From contig JABURP010000058.1 of NCBI GenBank assembly GCA_014762645.1, forward strand, positions 1-43,298: 43,298 bases of DNA, in the 5' to 3' direction. Both the position numbers and the translations under genes were made by a program. Below the pieces are notes generated by a model, which made no database searches, was not told the DNA's origin, and saw only the letters and a program-made list of their open reading frames with translations. Shown here piece after piece: positions 1 to 8,907 of this stretch (within the stretch, counting starts at the first letter, position 1; every line of letters starts with the position of its first letter). This DNA is from Crocinitomicaceae bacterium (GTDB lineage Bacteria; Bacteroidota; Bacteroidia; Flavobacteriales_D; Crocinitomicaceae).

Positions 1-245
1 TAAAAATTTAAATAAAAGAAATTTTTATCAGAACAATGTTATTTACGTATAAAAAGACAGAAACATTCAAACGATTTCTAGATTTTTAGTTTTTGACACG
101 ACAAAATCGGGGGTGGTATTCCATTTTTACGTTTACTTACGAATGCTAGGAATTCAGGCTCTTCTCAACCGATGATATCTCTAATCTCACGCGAATATAT
201 ATAAGAGGAATTCAGTTTAATGACTAAAAATTCATCTTATTTTTG

Positions 246-253
246 TATATTTG
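246..253 (+). promoter_or_regulatory. predicted -7 element (TATATTTG) of the XRE/S24 gene
   Basis: The sequence is an exact match to the Bacteroidota -7 consensus TAnnTTTG. No clear -33 TTG lies at the usual 19-21 bp distance. Transcription would start near position 260, leaving a leader of about 58 nt that contains the inverted repeat at 265-294. Confidence 0.45.
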
Positions 254-264
254 ATGAATAATTA

Positions 265-294
265 ATCAACCCTGCCTTGGTTTAACGGGTTGAT
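265..294. promoter_or_regulatory. inverted repeat ATCAACCC/GGGTTGAT, candidate operator
   Basis: The arms at 265-272 and 287-294 are perfect reverse complements, separated by 14 nt. The repeat lies just after the predicted start of transcription and 23 bp before the ATG of a helix-turn-helix regulator. That position suits negative autoregulation. It could also form a leader hairpin, and no T-run follows it to make a terminator. Confidence 0.5.
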
Positions 295-317
295 CTGTAC
301 TAAGTAAAGCACATGAT

Positions 318-1124
318 ATGATTGGAGATAATCTGAAATTACTCAGAAAACGACGAAAATTGTCACAAGAGGAAATTGCCAGTGAATTGGGATTGACTCG
401 TTCATCTTACAGTGGTTATGAAAATGGTGTAGCCGAGCCAAATCTATCAACCTTAATTAAGTTCAGCAATTTTTATAATATCTCCCTGGATAAACTAATT
501 AAGCGTGATTTGAATGAAGTTTCAGAAACGGAATGGGATAAAATTGATAAAGGGATAGATGCGGACGTTGAAGGTAAGAACGTTCGAATCCTTACCATGA
601 CAGTTGACCCCGATAATAATGATAATATTGAACTGGTACCGGAAAAAGCCAGAGCTGGATATACAACCGGTTTTTCTGATCCGGAGTTCATTTCTGTTCT
701 ACCAACATTTCAGTTGCCATTCCTTAAGAAGGACAGAAAGTACAGAACATTTCCAATTAAAGGGGATTCTATGCCGCCGGTTTCAGATGGTTCTTTTGTT
801 GTTGCTGAATACGTGGAGAATTGGAATAACATTAAGGATGGATATCCGTATATCGTAGTAACGCTGGATGATGGAATCGTATTCAAAAATGTTTATAAGC
901 GTTTATCAGATAATCAGTCTTTTCAGTTATGCAGTACAAACCCAGCTTACGAGCCTTATGAAGTACATGCTAATGAGGTAGTTGAGATTTGGAAATTTGT
1001 CAATTATATCTCGGCAGATGTACCAACTCAGGAATTTAAGGAAAGTGAGCTGACAGCAGCAATTCTTGACCTTCAAAAAGATGTGAAACACCTTAAAAAC
1101 GTCTACATACCACGGAAAGGATAG
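318..1124 (+). CDS. XRE-family regulator with S24/LexA-like peptidase domain
   Basis: A 268-residue DNA-binding regulator. Residues 5-62 form an XRE/HTH_3 domain of the Cro/CI type (KLSQEEIASELGLTRSSYSGYE). Residues about 105-232 form an S24-type domain. The presumed catalytic Ser is S151 in GDSMPP and the presumed Lys is K190 in DGIVFK. An Ala-Gly pair at 113-114 lies 38 residues before the Ser, close to the LexA spacing. The end (about 243-262) looks like a short coiled coil. Proteins of this layout are common in Bacteroidota outside prophages, and no phage gene is nearby. The palindrome before its start suggests self-regulation. Its targets are unknown; the phosphatase gene 71 bp downstream is on the same strand and might be one. 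The family call is secure, the signal is not known. Confidence 0.9.
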   Translation: MIGDNLKLLRKRRKLSQEEIASELGLTRSSYSGYENGVAEPNLSTLIKFSNFYNISLDKLIKRDLNEVSETEWDKIDKGIDADVEGKNVRILTMTVDPDNNDNIELVPEKARAGYTTGFSDPEFISVLPTFQLPFLKKDRKYRTFPIKGDSMPPVSDGSFVVAEYVENWNNIKDGYPYIVVTLDDGIVFKNVYKRLSDNQSFQLCSTNPAYEPYEVHANEVVEIWKFVNYISADVPTQEFKESELTAAILDLQKDVKHLKNVYIPRKG

Positions 1125-1195
1125 CTTCTGGGGTTCCGGGAATTAATTAAGAACGGTGGATTTAGTTCTGAAAAAAACAAATATCTTTATCCACC

Positions 1196-4100
1196 ATGCT
1201 GAAAAACACCCTTTTGTGTATCTCGATTTTCTTGTTTGTCCTTGTTCCTTTTACACAAGAGACAAACTTTGTGGAATTCAAAAATTTAGATCCCGAGGTA
1301 TTTGGTGTTAATCAATTGCATACCCAGGTCTGGAATGATGATGGTTCATTTTGGGCAATTTCAGATAATGGTTTAGTGTTACACAATGGTTTTACTGGAA
1401 AATTCTTTCCAGTTACTGCTGATGAAAATGGTCCCTTATCAGCAGAAATTATCACTCTACATGAAGTTGAAGACGGTGAATTGTGGCTTACCTATATGGA
1501 CACGAATTTTGTCACGGTACTGAATCGCGCAACGCAACGATTTCAGCATTATGAAATAGACAGCTTGTTAAGAGATGGTCAATTGGCAGCTTTATTAACC
1601 CGTTTTAAGAAAGACAATAAAGGGCAGCTCTGGGCCTCAACCTGGGGAGATGGCCTATACAAATTATCTCCCGAATTCAAAGTTATTGAAGTCCAACGTT
1701 TCCCGCTTGAGTCGGATACTAATTTAGTAAGCTGCTACATCAAAGATTTTGCGGTTCTGGATGATGATCGCCTGTTTGTAACATTTTTCTCTCAAAAATA
1801 CAATATGAGAGATCTGCCTTTGTATTACGATCCGGAAACGAAGGAATATGAACGAATAGATATTGATCATTATGCAAGACTCCTGGACAAAAACATATTA
1901 ATTAAAATTCCAGCAATAATTATCCATTGGGTATATGAAGACAAAAACAAAAATCTGTGGTTAGGCTCTTACAGTGGTTTACTCTTTATTGACACCGATA
2001 AGCAAACAATTGAACGAATATCTCACGCTTCTGACAACCAGGAGGATATTAATTATGCCAATGTATTCAGTTATGTGGTAGAAAACGGAAAAATTTGGAT
2101 GTGTACACCTAACAAAGGTGTAATGACCGTCGATATTGAAACCAAGCAGACGACGTATTATTCCAATGCGCCGCTAAACAAAAATAGTCTTGCCGATAAT
2201 CGTATAGAAAGTATTAGTGTTGATCCATTGGGCCACATTTGGGTATGCACTGAACCTGGGGCAATATCAATTTATGTTCCATATATTAATCTATTTGAAA
2301 TTCATCCATGGAATACCATGGGACTTGCTTATTCTAATCAATCTGAGCAAACTATACCAGTTAATCAACTTCTGGTAGAAGATTCTCGAAACGTACTTAT
2401 TACTAACCGGGATGGTATTGCTGTCTACAATATTCACAACCGAAATGTAGACAACTATTTAAGAACAGATGAACTAACGTTTAGCGGGAATAGTAAAAAA
2501 TCCGGAGGAATAATAGGAAGTATTAAAAGTAATGGGGATGAGCACTGGATTTGTTATAATCATAAACCGGCAATAGCGAACCTGGAAAAAAAGAAAGTTA
2601 CTTTATTGGATAGAAATGAAGAGTTGGGGAATAGATTTGGACTGCTATTTAGGCATGAGCCTAAAGTTGATCGGTACATTTATTTCGAAAATCCAATGTT
2701 TCCACTTTCACAATTACCGAACCAGAATAAAATCGGGTTGTTTGAATACAACAAGGATCAAAACAAATTTACATTATTAGCTGAACCCCCGGAAAATATA
2801 AAGCTCAGAGAAACATTCTCTTTTCTAACAAACAATGGAAACTGGATCATCTCTGTAAATGGCGGAAGATTCATGTTGGTTGATCCAAGCACTTATAAGT
2901 TAAAGATATTTAGACCATCTGATCCTGAATCTTTTTTCCCGGACAGTACTGTAAATTGTGTTCTTGTTGATGATGGCCATGACATTCTTATAGGGACAAG
3001 CAAGGATCTTTACCGGTTTAATGAGGTTAATTATGAATATGAATTATTATCCGAAAAAGTCGGGCTTAAAGAAGGGGATGGAGTTAATGCATTGATTAGA
3101 GATGATCAGGGTAGATTATGGATGGCTTTGAGGAAAGATCTCATTTGTTGGGATCAATCAACTAATAATTCGGTACGTTACAACAGTACATTAGGAATAA
3201 ACGTTGGCTCTTTTTTACCGGCAATAGCTCAAAAAGATGAATTAGGAAATCTATATTTCGCAACTATGAGCGGTATTCTGGTGTTTGATCCCAACAAAAC
3301 AGAATTACCCGATAATGAACTCATAATAGATTTATTGAGCCTGGAAGTAAATGATGAACCAACAGATAGTACTTTAATTTCAAACCTGCTTTCCGGTGAG
3401 CATAACTTTCACTGGAGCGATAATTTTCTGACTTTTCGCTTTAGAACCAATCAACTTTTTGGACCAGAACCCCATCAATTCAAGTACAGGTTAATCGGTG
3501 AGAGTGATAAGTGGGTTGAGGTCGGATCGAGTAATGAATTGAGGTTTCCAAACCTTCGGCATGGTGATTACCAGTTAGAAGTAGTTGCCGCAAATACCTA
3601 TGGTGTTACTAGTAAACCTTTTGTGATTGGTTTTAGCATTCAACGTCCGTTTTGGCTGTCGTTTTGGTTTTATCTGGTTGTAGGAGTACTGGTTGTTGCT
3701 TCAGTTTTCTATTATATCAAGTACCGCGAGCGTGCACTTAAAAAGCGCAGTGAATTACTGGAACGAACGGTAACTGAACGTACAGCAGAGGTTGTAGAAC
3801 AAAAGCATGAAGCAGAACGCCAAAGAGCAGAAGCTGAGCATCAGAAACAAATAGTAGAAGTAAAACAACAAGAGATAACAGACAGTATAACTTATGCTAA
3901 ACGTATTCAGGATGCGATCATGCCTTCAGAAGATATCATCAAATTCCATTTACCGAAATCTTTTGTTATGTATCGTCCGAAAGATATAATTGCAGGAGAT
4001 TTTTATTGGATGGAGCCCCTGTCTGCTAATGAATTTATTATTGCGGCGGCAGATTGTACCGGACACGGTGTACCGGGAGCTATGGTTTCGGTGGTTTGTA

Positions 4101-4642
4101 ACAATGCCTTGAACAGGTCAGTAAGAGAGTTTAAAATTACGGATCCGGGTGAACTTCTCAATAATACCCGAGAGCTGGTGATAGAGCAGTTTGAGAAAGG
4201 AATTAATGGGGAGTCAACGGATACTAATAATGTGATCAAAGATGGGATGGACATCTCATTGTGCTGCATCAACCGCAAATCAAATATATTGAAATGGGCC
4301 GGAGCCAATAATCCATTATGGCTTATTAGAGATGGCGAATTAATAGAAATCAAAGGGAATAAGCAACCGATTGGTAAGTTTCACCAGATGGAAGATTTTT
4401 TAACACACGAATTAAAGATAGAGGAGAATGATGTGTTTTATATTTTTTCTGATGGCTATGTCGATCAATTCGGAGGAGAAAAAGGTAAGAAATTCAAATC
4501 ATCATCTCTCAAAAAGTTGTTACTTTCAATTCATAAGGACCCTATTAAAATACAACACGCAAAGCTTGAAGAACAATTTGATAGTTGGAAAGGAGATTAT
4601 GAACAACTAGATGATGTCTGCATAATAGGGTTCAAAGTTTAA
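1196..4642 (+). CDS. propeller sensor / Y_Y_Y / SpoIIE-type PP2C serine phosphatase
   Basis: A 1148-residue membrane signalling protein. An N-terminal signal segment precedes a long periplasmic part with two-component-regulator propeller repeats (blades ending in LW- or IW-type motifs such as LWLGSYSGLLFID). A Y_Y_Y domain follows at about 739-815, one TM helix at about 820-842, a charged coiled coil to about 895, and a cytoplasmic SpoIIE/PP2C domain. Metal-binding Asp candidates are D953 in ADCTGHG, D1086 in FSDGY and D1139-D1140 in QLDDVCII. There is no histidine-kinase dimerisation or ATPase domain, so the usual hybrid-kinase output is replaced by a phosphatase that should act on a phosphorylated Ser or Thr, typically of an anti-anti-sigma protein. 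No such partner is encoded in the window. A 4-TM gene follows after 17 bp. The start is the ATG in front of the signal segment. Confidence 0.88.
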   Translation: MLKNTLLCISIFLFVLVPFTQETNFVEFKNLDPEVFGVNQLHTQVWNDDGSFWAISDNGLVLHNGFTGKFFPVTADENGPLSAEIITLHEVEDGELWLTYMDTNFVTVLNRATQRFQHYEIDSLLRDGQLAALLTRFKKDNKGQLWASTWGDGLYKLSPEFKVIEVQRFPLESDTNLVSCYIKDFAVLDDDRLFVTFFSQKYNMRDLPLYYDPETKEYERIDIDHYARLLDKNILIKIPAIIIHWVYEDKNKNLWLGSYSGLLFIDTDKQTIERISHASDNQEDINYANVFSYVVENGKIWMCTPNKGVMTVDIETKQTTYYSNAPLNKNSLADNRIESISVDPLGHIWVCTEPGAISIYVPYINLFEIHPWNTMGLAYSNQSEQTIPVNQLLVEDSRNVLITNRDGIAVYNIHNRNVDNYLRTDELTFSGNSKKSGGIIGSIKSNGDEHWICYNHKPAIANLEKKKVTLLDRNEELGNRFGLLFRHEPKVDRYIYFENPMFPLSQLPNQNKIGLFEYNKDQNKFTLLAEPPENIKLRETFSFLTNNGNWIISVNGGRFMLVDPSTYKLKIFRPSDPESFFPDSTVNCVLVDDGHDILIGTSKDLYRFNEVNYEYELLSEKVGLKEGDGVNALIRDDQGRLWMALRKDLICWDQSTNNSVRYNSTLGINVGSFLPAIAQKDELGNLYFATMSGILVFDPNKTELPDNELIIDLLSLEVNDEPTDSTLISNLLSGEHNFHWSDNFLTFRFRTNQLFGPEPHQFKYRLIGESDKWVEVGSSNELRFPNLRHGDYQLEVVAANTYGVTSKPFVIGFSIQRPFWLSFWFYLVVGVLVVASVFYYIKYRERALKKRSELLERTVTERTAEVVEQKHEAERQRAEAEHQKQIVEVKQQEITDSITYAKRIQDAIMPSEDIIKFHLPKSFVMYRPKDIIAGDFYWMEPLSANEFIIAAADCTGHGVPGAMVSVVCNNALNRSVREFKITDPGELLNNTRELVIEQFEKGINGESTDTNNVIKDGMDISLCCINRKSNILKWAGANNPLWLIRDGELIEIKGNKQPIGKFHQMEDFLTHELKIEENDVFYIFSDGYVDQFGGEKGKKFKSSSLKKLLLSIHKDPIKIQHAKLEEQFDSWKGDYEQLDDVCIIGFKV

Positions 4643-4659
4643 TAAAATAAGGATTTATA

Positions 4660-5184
4660 ATGGCGTTTAACTACCACAAACACCGACATTTCCCTAAGCT
4701 GTCTACAACGGTAATTTTGTTGTCATTTCTCTTGCCTTTTTTCGTTGTAAAGTGTGGTGACCAAACAGTGGATACTTTATCCGGTGTGGAGTTGATGACT
4801 GGTAAAGAAGATGTTGGAAGAGATTTTGATTCGTCAAATACAATGACTCTTAAGCCAAGGGTCTTTGCTGTGTTTGCCTTTATCTGTGCGGCCGCAGCAA
4901 CAATTTTTGCATGGGTAAGGTTGGACCAGGAAATGTTGATCGGACTAATTCTTTCCGGGCTTGGATTTGTAAGCCTTATCTTATTGTTTTGGGATATCAA
5001 AGCAACTGACTTGCGTTCAGAGGGCAACGATTATAACGGCATGATCAAAATAACCCTGGGATTTGGCTACTTTTTTTGCCAGATCATGTACATCCTGAAT
5101 ATCCTTTTTTATGGCTTTGGTTATAAACGTGAACTAAGGCAGTTTAAGAAAGACAATGATAATACCGTCGATCGATTTACCTGA
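4660..5184 (+). CDS. small membrane protein, four predicted TM helices, function unknown
   Basis: A 174-residue protein I do not recognise. Hydrophobic segments lie at about 16-33, 67-85, 92-110 and 131-150, with a charged cytoplasmic-looking tail (KRELRQFKKDNDN). The loop after helix 1 holds a Cys (VVKCGDQ) and is polar, as expected for a periplasmic loop. The gene starts 17 bp after the propeller-phosphatase gene on the same strand, so they are probably cotranscribed and may work together. Its last 8 bp overlap the end of the convergent secreted-protein gene. Confidence 0.75.
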   Translation: MAFNYHKHRHFPKLSTTVILLSFLLPFFVVKCGDQTVDTLSGVELMTGKEDVGRDFDSSNTMTLKPRVFAVFAFICAAAATIFAWVRLDQEMLIGLILSGLGFVSLILLFWDIKATDLRSEGNDYNGMIKITLGFGYFFCQIMYILNILFYGFGYKRELRQFKKDNDNTVDRFT

Positions 5185-7534
5185 TTTGCTGCTTCTGAAT
5201 CTTCAATACAGCTCCGTTTAAATCAGTTATTTGGAAAATGTACATGCCACTTTGCAGAGAAGATACATCAAGTGTAGGTTGAATTAGCTGCTGTAATACT
5301 ACGCGTCCGGAGAGATCAAATACGGTTAGTGTCCCAGTTTGAACACCTGTAATGTTAATTTCATTCGTTGCCGGATTTGGATAAAGAGAGATGCTTTCAG
5401 AAGCTTGACCAGAGACATCTGCAAAAACAGTTTCCTCCACTCTAAAGTGATCTACCCCTGCTTCCATTACATGTCCAGGTGAAAAATCTGAGGCTAGAAA
5501 AGTCAATTGCATTTGATCAGTGGGCGTCATAAAATCAGAAACCAGTATAGACATAGTGGTCCACTGACTCATAGTAGCATTATTTGATCCCAATGAAGCA
5601 ACTTGCCAAACTACAGAACCATTCGACAAGTAGATAGCTAAAGAATCATTGGCATTTCCGCTTCCAAATCCATTGAAAAACCAATAAGAAAAGTCAATTC
5701 GGGGACTCATATAGTTGGTAAGATCAAATACCGGAGATTTAAGTTCTACTGATCCACCATCTATGTCATCTCCACCAATTGTTTGAGCTCCATTTCCTGT
5801 TGCAAAAGCAAAAGAAGAACAATCATAAAGATCATCTACAAATGGGTTACCAGTTTGTCCGGCAGATTGCGTACCAACTGGTATTTCTCTGGCCCAAAAA
5901 CCTGATGTGGCGGTACCAAATGTTGTCCATCCGTAATCAAAGGTAAAGTCATCATAAAGGCCTGAATCAATTTCCATGGTATGGGTGTTGTTAGCAACAG
6001 TAAGTGATTGACCTGCATCACAATCGTTATTATAGAGCCATTTTCCAGCAGTAATATTATAATTGTCTTCATAAAAAAGACCAAAGGTTGCTTCACCGTT
6101 TGCATCTGTTAGTTCTTCAAAAAACTGATTGGTATGTTCTATCAAAACATGAGCATTTTCAACTGGTTGCAACGTTGTAGCATCAATCACGGTAATCGTT
6201 GCTGTAAAAAGCGGAATCTGTTCAAGCGCTACGTTTTGTGTAATAATTATACCTGATACAAAGTCAATATCAAATGTATCAGCATAAAAACCAGGTGCCG
6301 AATATCGTACTTGATACATCCCAGTATTCGTGGTTCCAATACTATATTCACCAATTGCATCTGTATTGTCAGTGATAGCAGTAGTTAAAATTTCAATAGA
6401 TGCATTGTTAATAGGTTGATTCGTTCCAGCATTGGTCACTTTTCCCTCCAAATAACAACTCAGAGTTGGATTTAATCCCAGAACATAAAGACCTTCTTCG
6501 GTGTCTGACGCAATGATGTTTCCAGACCCAAAAAATGGATAAACTCCCCAACATCCGTTAAATGTCCCTCCATTGTAATTCGGTGAAGTGTCGTAATATC
6601 CTACTTCTACCATGTTAGAAGGGTCTGATATATCATGAACAACCACTCCATCTGTGTAATAGGAGGTAATGAGGTAATTATTAAGAACATGTGCATTGTG
6701 TGGAATGATATTATTTCCGGGATTTGATTGTATTTGATCCAAAAATACCGGGTTAGCCGGATCAGAAATATCATAGGAACCTAAAAATCCGTTGGCTACT
6801 TCATCTGTAGTAAACAATGCTTGACCATCATCTGACGGCCAGCAATTGTGTGTAAAATTGTTAGTTGTTGCTAAAGATCCAATCACATCAGTCACAGACA
6901 GATTTGCTTTGTCGGTCAAATCCATAATCGTAAAAAAACCGTCATTCACATGAGAAAAATAACCGGTATCATTACGGACAAAACCATCATGGCAATACCA
7001 TTGCTCAAATGATCCAACCTCTACAGGATTCATAGGATTCGTTGCAACGTCTAATATGATAATTCCACCGTTATCTCTATTGGCTCCAAAAATATAGACA
7101 TATCCGTCCGCCTGGTAAAGGTTATGTGCCGACTGCCATTGATTACCTCCGGGACCAAAATAAGTAGAAGTGGGTAATGATGTACTACCAGGTAGGGGTG
7201 AGAGATCAATAATTTGTAAGCCCTGCATTGCTTCGGTTGTAATATAGGCGTAATCATCATATACCTTAATGTCCCGCCAAACAGAGTTCATACCCGGAAA
7301 CCATGCAATTTCTGTAAGATTTGACGGATCAGTGACATCAACAACGGATACACCATCATTGGTACCAATTAGTGCATATTCATTGCCAAATTCATCCGTA
7401 TATCCCCAGATATCATTGAGTTGTGTTCCGTGTAAAGTTGGGATATCCATAAACCCCAACAAATCCATATTGACCTGTGAGAAACTAACTACAGATAACA
7501 AAGTCAATAAAAGGGAGGCAAGTAATTTTCTCAT
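5177..7534 (-). CDS. secreted choice-of-anchor B protein with T9SS sorting domain
   Basis: About 785 residues. An N-terminal signal peptide (MRKLLASLLLTLLSVVSFSQ) is followed by a propeller-like region of LVIVD/choice-of-anchor B repeats (about 25-360; for example GVSVVDVTDPSNLTEIAWF). Carboxypeptidase-regulatory-like beta domains come next (about 365-510), then a jelly-roll-like region (about 530-695). A T9SS type A sorting domain ends the protein (SLYPNPATNEINI through IFQITD). It should be exported by Sec and secreted or surface-anchored by T9SS, with the sorting domain removed. The open frame extends to a TTG at 7549. The ATG at 7534 fits the signal peptide and lies 22 bp after a promoter element at 7557-7564, so I chose it. 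No catalytic residues are evident; an adhesive or scaffold role is an inference. Confidence 0.88.
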   Translation of the reverse strand: MRKLLASLLLTLLSVVSFSQVNMDLLGFMDIPTLHGTQLNDIWGYTDEFGNEYALIGTNDGVSVVDVTDPSNLTEIAWFPGMNSVWRDIKVYDDYAYITTEAMQGLQIIDLSPLPGSTSLPTSTYFGPGGNQWQSAHNLYQADGYVYIFGANRDNGGIIILDVATNPMNPVEVGSFEQWYCHDGFVRNDTGYFSHVNDGFFTIMDLTDKANLSVTDVIGSLATTNNFTHNCWPSDDGQALFTTDEVANGFLGSYDISDPANPVFLDQIQSNPGNNIIPHNAHVLNNYLITSYYTDGVVVHDISDPSNMVEVGYYDTSPNYNGGTFNGCWGVYPFFGSGNIIASDTEEGLYVLGLNPTLSCYLEGKVTNAGTNQPINNASIEILTTAITDNTDAIGEYSIGTTNTGMYQVRYSAPGFYADTFDIDFVSGIIITQNVALEQIPLFTATITVIDATTLQPVENAHVLIEHTNQFFEELTDANGEATFGLFYEDNYNITAGKWLYNNDCDAGQSLTVANNTHTMEIDSGLYDDFTFDYGWTTFGTATSGFWAREIPVGTQSAGQTGNPFVDDLYDCSSFAFATGNGAQTIGGDDIDGGSVELKSPVFDLTNYMSPRIDFSYWFFNGFGSGNANDSLAIYLSNGSVVWQVASLGSNNATMSQWTTMSILVSDFMTPTDQMQLTFLASDFSPGHVMEAGVDHFRVEETVFADVSGQASESISLYPNPATNEINITGVQTGTLTVFDLSGRVVLQQLIQPTLDVSSLQSGMYIFQITDLNGAVLKIQKQQIR

Positions 7535-7556
7535 GTCTAGACAATTCAAGGTGGCA

Positions 7557-7564
7557 CAAAGGTA
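7557..7564 (-). promoter_or_regulatory. predicted -7 element (TACCTTTG) of the choice-of-anchor B gene
   Basis: The minus strand reads TACCTTTG, an exact TAnnTTTG match, ending 22 nt before the ATG at 7534. No TTG lies at ideal -33 spacing. The predicted transcript would exclude the upstream TTG codon at 7549, or begin at it, which supports the ATG start. Confidence 0.5.
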
Positions 7565-7617
7565 CTATAAAACTGAAATATAGCTCATCCATAGAATCAA
7601 ACAGAAGGACGGGTGAA

Positions 7618-8352
7618 TCAATACTTACTTAGGTCCTTATAGTAAAAATCCCTTGTCAACGCAATATATTCGGGTGAATACTTGTTTGTTGCATCTTTGA
7701 CTATGAGGGTATTGACTTCAGGCTCTTTATCATACTTCCATAAGGATAAGCAGGTTCTTACATTCTCTCCGGAGGCCTTTTTTGTTTGTAGAACCTGATC
7801 TAAATATAGGTCATTTGCAGTCATAGAATGGATATGATCATTCAGTTCTGCATGCGGTACAACAAGGTTAATTCTTCCATATTCAGACAGCAAATCAAAG
7901 GCACATTCATATAATTCATGAACAGGTAGATCATCTCTGTGTCTGGCCTGATTTCTGGCATTGTTCTCACTTAGGTAACTCCCGTTATAATAGGGTGGAT
8001 TACAAATAATCAAATCGAATTTTTCTATTGATCCAAAATCTTGTAGACGGGTGTGAATGGGTAAAATACGTGATGAAAATGACGATCGCATAAAATTTTG
8101 AGCTGCTTCTTCGAGGAAATCTTTATCGGATTCAATGGCTGTGATTTCAGCACCGGGAAATTTTTGCGCCATCATCAAGGCAAGAATTCCTGTTCCTGTA
8201 CCGATATCAAGAATTCTTGATACAGTAAATCGATCCTGATTTTCAGCAATTTCTGACGTCCAGGCTCCTAGCAGCATAGAATCTGTTCCAATCTTTTGAG
8301 CATTGCGCTCTTGTACGAGCTCAAATTGTTTGAATTTAAAAGGCTTCGACAT
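7618..8352 (-). CDS. trmN6: tRNA1(Val) (adenine(37)-N6)-methyltransferase
   Basis: 244 residues, the usual size for the YfiC/TrmN6 family. It transfers a methyl group from S-adenosylmethionine to N6 of A37 next to the anticodon of tRNA1(Val). The SAM-binding motif I is DIGTGTGIL (from D49) and the N6-adenine methylase motif is NPPY (N118-Y121). The N-terminal FKFKQFELVQ...KIGTDSMLLGAW is typical of this family. It is the last gene of the rpsP-rimM-trmN6 run, one base after the rimM stop, so it is probably expressed with ribosome assembly factors. Another small-molecule or tRNA adenine methylase specificity cannot be fully excluded. Confidence 0.88.
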   Translation of the reverse strand: MSKPFKFKQFELVQERNAQKIGTDSMLLGAWTSEIAENQDRFTVSRILDIGTGTGILALMMAQKFPGAEITAIESDKDFLEEAAQNFMRSSFSSRILPIHTRLQDFGSIEKFDLIICNPPYYNGSYLSENNARNQARHRDDLPVHELYECAFDLLSEYGRINLVVPHAELNDHIHSMTANDLYLDQVLQTKKASGENVRTCLSLWKYDKEPEVNTLIVKDATNKYSPEYIALTRDFYYKDLSKY

Positions 8353-8353
8353 C

Positions 8354-8893
8354 TTACTCTTCTTCCCCTAAATACATTTCAATCAATCCTTTTGGTGTGC
8401 TGACGTAAATAGTTTCTTCGTCCCAATCAATCTCTTTGATAAATTCATTTTGCTTTGGGATGAGAATTTCACTTCCGTTTTGGTCAATTTGGATAATCGG
8501 GTTATTTGAAATATCGAGTACCTGCTTTACTATTCCGATCTCGCCTAACCGGTCATCAATCACTTTGAAATTTTCGATTTCAAAATGATAGAAATCATCA
8601 TCTTCTTTTTCAGGCAATAAATCTTTTGGTAGATAAAGGCCACATTTCAGCAGCATGTTGGCCTTTTTATCAGAATCAATGGTTTCGAATTTAGCAACAG
8701 CAAATCCCTTATTGCGCAGATAAAGATGTTCCAAAAAAAAAGGAATCAGTTTACCGTCTATTTCAACGAAAACTGATTCCAGTTCTTTATATTCCCGAGG
8801 ATCGTTTACATCAAGGAAAATTGAAACTTCTCCTTTGTATCCGTGTATTCTGGCAACACTGCCAAGACGGAAACAATCCTCTTTTAAAAACAT
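8354..8893 (-). CDS. rimM: ribosome maturation factor RimM
   Basis: 179 residues, normal for the family. RimM binds ribosomal protein S19 and helps assemble the 30S head. The N-terminal RimM domain has the conserved GSVARIHGYKGEV (residues 11-23). The C-terminal PRC-barrel half runs from about 97 (YHFEIENFKVID...) to the acidic end GEEE. It sits 14 bp downstream of rpsP, the classic rpsP-rimM order, and the next gene follows after one base, so translation is probably coupled. Confidence 0.96.
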   Translation of the reverse strand: MFLKEDCFRLGSVARIHGYKGEVSIFLDVNDPREYKELESVFVEIDGKLIPFFLEHLYLRNKGFAVAKFETIDSDKKANMLLKCGLYLPKDLLPEKEDDDFYHFEIENFKVIDDRLGEIGIVKQVLDISNNPIIQIDQNGSEILIPKQNEFIKEIDWDEETIYVSTPKGLIEMYLGEEE

Positions 8894-8907
8894 GATATAA
8901 GTGGATT

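Larger units (their letters stand above)
1..317. other. intergenic region upstream of the XRE/S24 regulator
   Basis: No convincing coding sequence is visible on either strand. The region is AT-rich. It holds a 10-bp direct repeat AGGAATTCAG at 148-157 and 206-215, a TAnnTTTG promoter element at 246-253 and a perfect 8-bp inverted repeat at 265-272/287-294, all upstream of the regulator start at 318. The left edge may hold the end of a gene outside the window, but nothing supports calling one. Confidence 0.6.

Noticed and set aside
318-1124. XRE/S24 gene as a prophage repressor
   Set aside because: No integrase, structural or lysis gene is within reach, and chromosomal proteins of this layout are common in Bacteroidota.
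1196-4642. Hybrid two-component histidine kinase
   Set aside because: Propeller and Y_Y_Y domains are present, but no HisKA, ATPase or receiver domain; the C-terminus is PP2C.
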